This document shows positions 14,567-18,729 of a DNA stretch of 18,729 nt, piece after piece; the stretch's first letter is position 1, and each line of letters starts with the position of its first letter. The notes beneath the pieces are model-generated. The model made no database searches and was not told the DNA's origin. It saw nothing but the letters and a program-made list of their open reading frames with translations. This DNA is from UA16 sp965661575. Its GTDB lineage: Bacteria > Bacteroidota > Bacteroidia > Flavobacteriales_D > Sanyastnellaceae. A program made the translations under genes and the position numbers. The stretch is taken from the NCBI GenBank assembly GCA_965661575.1, contig CBFIEJ010000042.1, forward strand, positions 1-18,729. The letters run 5' to 3'.

Positions 14567-17116
14567 ATGGCAGAAGGAGAAAAGATCGTCCAGATCAACA
14601 TAGCAGAAGAAATGAAATCGGCTTACATCGACTACTCGATGTCAGTCATCGTCTCCCGTGCGTTGCCAGACGCACGAGATGGACTAAAGCCTGTTCACAG
14701 ACGTGTACTTTATGGTATGCTCGACCTCGGGGTACTGTCCAATCGAGCCTACAAGAAAAGTGCGAGGATCGTTGGAGAGGTGCTGGGTAAGTATCACCCG
14801 CATGGCGACAGTTCCGTTTATGACACGATGGTTCGAATGGCGCAGCATTGGTCGTTGCGGTATCCCATGGTTGACGGCCAAGGAAACTTCGGTTCGATTG
14901 ATGGAGACAACCCCGCAGCGATGCGATACACGGAGGCTCGACTGCGGAAAGTCGCAGAAGAGATGCTCGATGACTTGGATAAAGACACCGTTGAGTTTCG
15001 GCCGAATTTTGATGAAAGTCTAAAAGAACCAACAGTCTTACCCGCTAAACTGCCAAATTTATTGGTCAACGGTGCCTCGGGCATCGCTGTAGGTATGGCT
15101 ACAAATATGCCGCCGCACAACCTCACAGAAGTGGTCAACGGCACCATAGCTTATATCGAGAACAACGACATTACCATCGAAGAATTGATGGAGCACGTTA
15201 AGGCTCCTGATTTCCCGACCGGTGGAATCATTCATGGCGTCGAAGGTGTGCATGACGCATTTCACACTGGTCGAGGAAAGGTCGTCGTCAGGGGGCGAGC
15301 GCGCATTGAAGAAACAAAGACTGGCCGCGAAGTGATCATTGTGGAGGAAATCCCTTACATGGTGAACAAAGCGGACATGGTGCGCAAAACAGCAGAGCTG
15401 GTAAACGAAAAACGCATTGAAGGCATCTCGGAAATTCGGGATGAATCAGACCGAAAGGGTATGCGTGTTGTTTATGAAATAAAACGTGATGCGATGGCGA
15501 GCGTTGTTCTGAACAAGCTCTACAAGTACACCGCTCTTCAGAGTTCATTCTCAGTGAATAACATTTGCCTGGTAAAAGGGCGTCCGCAGTTGCTCAACTT
15601 AAAAGGACTCATCTCCAATTTTGTGGAGCACCGCCATGAAGTGGTTACTCGCCGCACGCAGTTTGAACTTAGAAAAGCTCAGGAACGGGCGCACATACTC
15701 CAAGGCCTGATCATCGCGATCGAAAATCTCGATGCGGTCATTGCACTCATCCGAGCAAGTGCGACCCCAGAGGAGGCGCGAAATGGCCTCATGGGTAAGT
15801 TTGAATTATCCGAATTGCAAGCGAGAGCAATCCTGGATATGCGGCTTCAAAAGCTCACTGGACTTGAGCGAGACAAATTGCGCGCTGAATTCGACGCATT
15901 GATGGCCACCATTGAAGACCTTGAAGACATTCTCGCTCGCGTGGAGCGCCGAATGGAAATCGTCACAAGCGAATTGATAGACGTCAAAGAACGTTTCGGC
16001 GATGAGCGTCGCAGCGACATTGAATTCAGCAGTGCAGACGTTCGAATGGAAGATTTGATTGCGGATGAACAAGTCATTGTGAGCATAAGCCATGCCGGAT
16101 ACATCAAACGAACGCGATTGGCCGATTATCGATCGCAGAGCAGGGGAGGTGTCGGATCAAAAGGTGCGACCACACGAGATGAAGATTTCGTCGAAAACAT
16201 TTTCGCGGCAACCAACCACAATTGGCTACTGATTTTTACAGCCAAAGGCCGCTGCTTCTGGATTAGAATTTACGAATTACCGGAAGGCTCAAAGACTTCG
16301 AAAGGTCGAGCGATCCAAAACCTGATTCAAATTGAACCAGACGACAAAATCCTGACTTACATCCCCGTGATCGACTTGAAGGATGAAGACTACGCCAACA
16401 ACAATTTCGTTGTGCTTGCCACCCGCAAAGGATTGATCAAGAAGACAACCCTAGCCGCATACTCACGTCCGAGGTCCAACGGAATCAACGCAATCACCAT
16501 TCGGGAAGGCGATGAACTGCTCACTGCACGCTTGACCAATGGAGACAACGAAATCATCATCGGTAAGAAGTCTGGAAAAGCCATACGTTTCCATGAAAGC
16601 ACGGCACGCGCTGTGGGGCGTACGGCGATGGGAGTGAAAGGCGTTACACTCGAAGGGCCGGAAGATGAAGTCATCGGTATGGTCTGCGTTCGAGGGTTAG
16701 ACACTGAAATCTTAGTTGTCTCTGAAAACGGATACGGAAAACGGTCTGCTGTTGAAGACTATCGCATCACGAATCGAGGTGGAAAAGGTGTGAAAACATT
16801 GAGCGTGACCGAAAAAACAGGAAATCTCATCAGCATACTAAATGTTACGGATGAAGACGACTTGATGATCATCAACCGTTCAGGCATTACGATTCGAACG
16901 GGCGTTGAAGAATTGCGTGTGATGGGGCGAGCCACACAAGGAGTAAAGCTCATTTCACTCAGAGGAGATGATCAAATTGCGTCAGTATGTCGTGTTCCAA
17001 AAGGAGATGACGAAGATGAATTCGATGAAAATGATGGCGACGAAAACACAAGTGAATCTCCAACAAATGAAAATTCATCAGATGCTCCGGCGTCAAATGA
17101 CAACTCAGAAGATTGA
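14567..17116 (+). CDS. gyrA: DNA gyrase subunit A
   Basis: GyrA cuts and rejoins DNA while introducing negative supercoils with GyrB. The 849-residue product starts MAEGEKIVQINIAEEMKSAYIDYSMSVIVSRALPD, as expected. The catalytic tyrosine is Tyr121 in AMRYTEARL. The quinolone region reads HPHGDSSVYDTMVRM: Ser82 and Asp86 keep the susceptible residues (E. coli Ser83, Asp87), while Ser83 replaces Ala84. The coiled-coil tower follows, and then the C-terminal beta-pinwheel. A GyrA box QSRGGVG occurs at 524-530, with Val where Lys or Arg is usual. The C-terminus is a 35-residue acidic Asp/Glu/Asn/Ser tail. It is divergent to clpC and followed by a TPR gene. The start fits the family, and no frameshift is seen. 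Confidence 0.98.
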   Translation: MAEGEKIVQINIAEEMKSAYIDYSMSVIVSRALPDARDGLKPVHRRVLYGMLDLGVLSNRAYKKSARIVGEVLGKYHPHGDSSVYDTMVRMAQHWSLRYPMVDGQGNFGSIDGDNPAAMRYTEARLRKVAEEMLDDLDKDTVEFRPNFDESLKEPTVLPAKLPNLLVNGASGIAVGMATNMPPHNLTEVVNGTIAYIENNDITIEELMEHVKAPDFPTGGIIHGVEGVHDAFHTGRGKVVVRGRARIEETKTGREVIIVEEIPYMVNKADMVRKTAELVNEKRIEGISEIRDESDRKGMRVVYEIKRDAMASVVLNKLYKYTALQSSFSVNNICLVKGRPQLLNLKGLISNFVEHRHEVVTRRTQFELRKAQERAHILQGLIIAIENLDAVIALIRASATPEEARNGLMGKFELSELQARAILDMRLQKLTGLERDKLRAEFDALMATIEDLEDILARVERRMEIVTSELIDVKERFGDERRSDIEFSSADVRMEDLIADEQVIVSISHAGYIKRTRLADYRSQSRGGVGSKGATTRDEDFVENIFAATNHNWLLIFTAKGRCFWIRIYELPEGSKTSKGRAIQNLIQIEPDDKILTYIPVIDLKDEDYANNNFVVLATRKGLIKKTTLAAYSRPRSNGINAITIREGDELLTARLTNGDNEIIIGKKSGKAIRFHESTARAVGRTAMGVKGVTLEGPEDEVIGMVCVRGLDTEILVVSENGYGKRSAVEDYRITNRGGKGVKTLSVTEKTGNLISILNVTDEDDLMIINRSGITIRTGVEELRVMGRATQGVKLISLRGDDQIASVCRVPKGDDEDEFDENDGDENTSESPTNENSSDAPASNDNSED

Positions 17117-17141
17117 TAATCGAAGTGTGGCATTAGTTTTG
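17113..17141 (+). promoter_or_regulatory. Candidate promoter for the TPR gene
   Basis: TTG (17113-17115, overlapping the gyrA stop codon), 18 bases, then an exact -7 box TAGTTTTG (17134-17141). The start of the TPR gene lies about 58 bases beyond. This suggests the TPR gene can be transcribed independently of gyrA, though read-through is also possible. Confidence 0.45.
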
Positions 17142-17199
17142 CACTCGAAAAATTGAATCAGAATCTGCAACGCAGAAACAAAAAGAAAAAAAGGAATAG

Positions 17200-18339
17200 A
17201 TGAAGAATATTCTTGCCCTCCTCATGATCGCGTCAACTTGCTTGACGTACGGTCAAAAGCAAGTCGTATCCGCCTACAATGCCAATAAAGCGGGGAAATA
17301 CGCTGACGCTGCTTCGTACATTGATGAAGCAATTACCGTGGAAAAAGCTGCTGTCAAAGAAAAAACCTGGCGCTACCGTGGAGAGATTTACCTGAACATA
17401 GCAAAGGATACAGCGCTGACAGCGGCGTACCCACAGGCGTTATGGACGGCGAAAGAATCCTATCTCAAAGCACGAGAACTGGACGCAAAAGGCAATTACG
17501 AACGCGAAATCATCACCGGTTTGGGCCTCGTACAAACGACTGCTGGCAACCAAGGCATCAACGACTACTCCAGCGAAGCCTACGAACAGGCAGCAGGAAA
17601 ATTTGATCTTAGCGCGGAGATTGCGGGCTTGTTTGACGTTCTGGACACCATGGGCATTTTCAATGCGGCTTTGTGCTATGAAAAGTCCAACAACGTTGAC
17701 CTTGCTGTTGAGCGGTACAAAACGTGCGGTGCCAGCGGCTACCAAGTCCCCAATGTCTATCTCTTTGTTGCGAATCTCTTGCGGCAAAACGGACGTGACG
17801 AGGATGCCTTACTCGAGTTGCAGTCTGCACGTGCTATGTTTCCAAGGGAACAAAGCCTGATCATTGAAGAACTCAATATCTATTTAGAGGCCAAGGATTT
17901 CGAGCGCGCAGAGAACAACCTCAAATTGGCAGCAGAAGGGGATCCCACAAACGAAATCCTCTGGTTCAGCCTCGGCAGCGTATATGACAACCTTGACAAA
18001 GACGACCTCGCAGCCGAAGCCTATTTAAAGGCTCTTGAATTGAAACCCACATATTTCGATGCCAATTATAACCTTGGCGCCATGTATTTCAACCAAGCAG
18101 TGCAAGGAACCAACGAAGCGAATGACATGTGGAAGCCACGCATGACCAAGTCTGAAAGCGACAAGCAAAAAGGTCTTGAAGAGGCTGCAAAGGAAATGTT
18201 TACGGAAGCACGACCATTCTTAGAAGCTGCTCATTCAGAAAACGCAGAAGACATCGATACCATTCGATCACTACGCGACATCTACGCAAGAACGGGTCAA
18301 GACGACCTGATGCTTAAGATGAGCGGACTTCTGAAGTAA
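17200..18339 (+). CDS. Exported tetratricopeptide-repeat protein
   Basis: The 379-residue protein starts with a signal peptide (MKNILALLMIASTCLTYGQ) and is otherwise mostly helical. The canonical TPR consensus appears strongest in the second half: NEILWFSLGSVYDNLDKDDL, AAEAYLKALELKP, then YFDANYNLGAMYFNQAV, with earlier degenerate repeats around GIFNAALCYEKSNNVDLAVERY and VYLFVANLLRQNGRDEDAL. The N-terminal repeat region (AYNANKAGKYADAASYIDEAI) is also TPR-like, so most of the chain is probably a continuous solenoid. It is predicted to be periplasmic or outer-membrane-associated, acting as a protein-protein scaffold. No enzyme domain is present. A purine-rich stretch (AAAAAAAGGAATAG-like) precedes the ATG. 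In my recollection, flavobacterial gyrA is often followed by such a TPR gene. The strong terminator downstream closes the transcript. Confidence 0.85.
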   Translation: MKNILALLMIASTCLTYGQKQVVSAYNANKAGKYADAASYIDEAITVEKAAVKEKTWRYRGEIYLNIAKDTALTAAYPQALWTAKESYLKARELDAKGNYEREIITGLGLVQTTAGNQGINDYSSEAYEQAAGKFDLSAEIAGLFDVLDTMGIFNAALCYEKSNNVDLAVERYKTCGASGYQVPNVYLFVANLLRQNGRDEDALLELQSARAMFPREQSLIIEELNIYLEAKDFERAENNLKLAAEGDPTNEILWFSLGSVYDNLDKDDLAAEAYLKALELKPTYFDANYNLGAMYFNQAVQGTNEANDMWKPRMTKSESDKQKGLEEAAKEMFTEARPFLEAAHSENAEDIDTIRSLRDIYARTGQDDLMLKMSGLLK

Positions 18340-18373
18340 AATAGGAAGGCTAGCCTGAAAGGCGCAAAATTGG

Positions 18374-18404
18374 AAAGGGGGATTCAAGACGAGTCTCCCT
18401 TTTT
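18374..18404 (+). terminator. Rho-independent terminator after the TPR gene
   Basis: A 12-base-pair stem (5' arm 18374-18385, 3' arm 18391-18402, with two G-T wobbles) closes a five-base loop AAGAC. It starts 35 bases after the TPR stop and is followed by a short T run. On the minus strand the 5' AAA would also give a short T run, so it may work weakly in both directions. Confidence 0.8.
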
Positions 18405-18507
18405 CTTGCGCTTCATTGTAGTTAACATAATATTTATTATCATTCAACAGGGCGAACTCAGCGCACAGCTCAATTTGACCCAGCTGATTCTTACAGTACT
18501 CAATAAA

Positions 18508-18533
18508 AATGGCCACCAATGTTGGCGGCCATT
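18508..18533 (-). terminator. Rho-independent terminator for the minus-strand T9SS cargo gene
   Basis: AATGGCC (18508-18514) pairs with GGCCATT (18527-18533), with one A-C mismatch and an inner CCA/TGG around the loop. On the minus strand the arm is followed by TTTTATTG, a T-rich tail, so it ends transcription from the right edge. It begins about 30 bases after the stop of that gene. Confidence 0.65.
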
Positions 18534-18563
18534 AAAAGCATTGGGTTGTTGTTGTCTACAATG

Positions 18564-18728
18564 TTAATCGACGATGAGGCGATCGTGAATCACTCCAAGC
18601 TGCGGATGCGTGAAGCTGATCACATACAATCCGGATGACCAACCAGAGATATCAATCGCTTCCACTGTGGACGCCATTGTTAATTCATCCATCAATTTAC
18701 CGGACGCATGGTGAACCATCACTTTTGC
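18564..18728 (-). CDS. Type IX secretion system cargo protein, C-terminal sorting domain (partial)
   Basis: The minus strand encodes the last 54 residues of a protein ending at TAA (18566-18564). The segment contains KVMVHHASGKLMDELTM, then AIDISGWSSGLYVISF, then GVIHDRLIVD at the very end. This strand, turn, 'iDlSgwssGlYviaF' and terminal 'kliv' pattern is the hallmark of the type A C-terminal sorting signal recognised by the Bacteroidota type IX secretion system, which is removed by PorU after crossing the outer membrane. The rest of the protein, including its catalytic or adhesive domain, lies beyond the right edge, so its function cannot be told. Confidence 0.82.
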   Translation of the reverse strand, partial: AKVMVHHASGKLMDELTMASTVEAIDISGWSSGLYVISFTHPQLGVIHDRLIVD

Positions 18729-18729
18729 A

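Larger units (their letters stand above)
18340..18563. other. Convergent intergenic region holding two terminators
   Basis: These 224 bases lie between the TPR stop and the minus-strand T9SS cargo stop. They hold the two hairpins listed separately and an AT-rich middle. An open frame from 18370 to 18567 crosses both terminators and shows no credible protein, so I see no gene here. Confidence 0.6.

Noticed and set aside
18370..18567. Small hydrophobic open frame after the TPR gene
   Set aside because: It begins just before one terminator and runs through both hairpins into the end of the opposing gene, so it is unlikely to be translated.
1..18729. CRISPR array, insertion sequence, prophage, toxin-antitoxin or tRNA gene
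   Set aside because: I found no regularly spaced direct repeats, no transposase or integrase motifs, no cloverleaf, and almost no noncoding space; genes are housekeeping or envelope families throughout.

Overview
The window looks like an ordinary chromosomal segment of a Bacteroidota bacterium, most likely a member of the Flavobacteriales. The evidence is: a type IX secretion C-terminal sorting domain in the partial gene at the right edge; a DUF6913-type gene directly before a dapA homologue; a split (two-subunit) transketolase; ClpC and GyrA genes placed back to back; a DUF5723-like outer-membrane barrel; and several upstream regions carrying the Bacteroidota -7 promoter box TAnnTTTG. There are no tRNA or rRNA genes, no CRISPR array, no insertion sequence and no sign of phage. 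Coding density is very high, with many gene overlaps of a few bases.

Layout from left to right. (1) 3-218: the end of a NarL/FixJ-type response regulator. (2) 304-3531, plus strand: ilvE (branched-chain aminotransferase), an outer-membrane barrel protein, and an exported MsrA that probably starts at a TTG inside the barrel gene. (3) 3546-4106, minus strand: an LPP20-like lipoprotein. (4) 4222-5696, plus strand: a DUF6913-like protein, translationally coupled to a DapA-family protein. (5) 5714-8994, minus strand: a three-gene operon of transketolase N-terminal subunit, exported von Willebrand A protein, and transketolase C-terminal subunit. (6) 9137-11337, plus strand: ychF, a small NTF2-like exported protein and a rhomboid protease. 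(7) 11341-14284, minus strand: clpC followed by an overlapping ftsB/divIC-like gene. (8) 14567-18339, plus strand: gyrA and a TPR protein, followed by a strong terminator. (9) 18564-18728, minus strand: the last 54 residues of a type IX secreted protein, with its own terminator.

Most of this is housekeeping: amino-acid synthesis, pentose phosphate metabolism, DNA supercoiling, proteolysis, oxidative-damage repair and envelope proteins. I do not see a multi-gene defence, mobile or biosynthetic system. The most unusual observation is the DapA homologue at 4779-5696. It keeps the overall family sequence and an intact reading frame, but every catalytic position I can align (Thr44, Thr45, Tyr107, Tyr133, Arg138 and the Schiff-base Lys161 of E. 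coli DapA) is replaced. It should therefore be a pseudoenzyme, or a protein with another job, retained at what I recall as the usual flavobacterial dapA location and coupled to its DUF6913 partner. The second oddity is a secreted von Willebrand A protein encoded between the two halves of a cytosolic transketolase.
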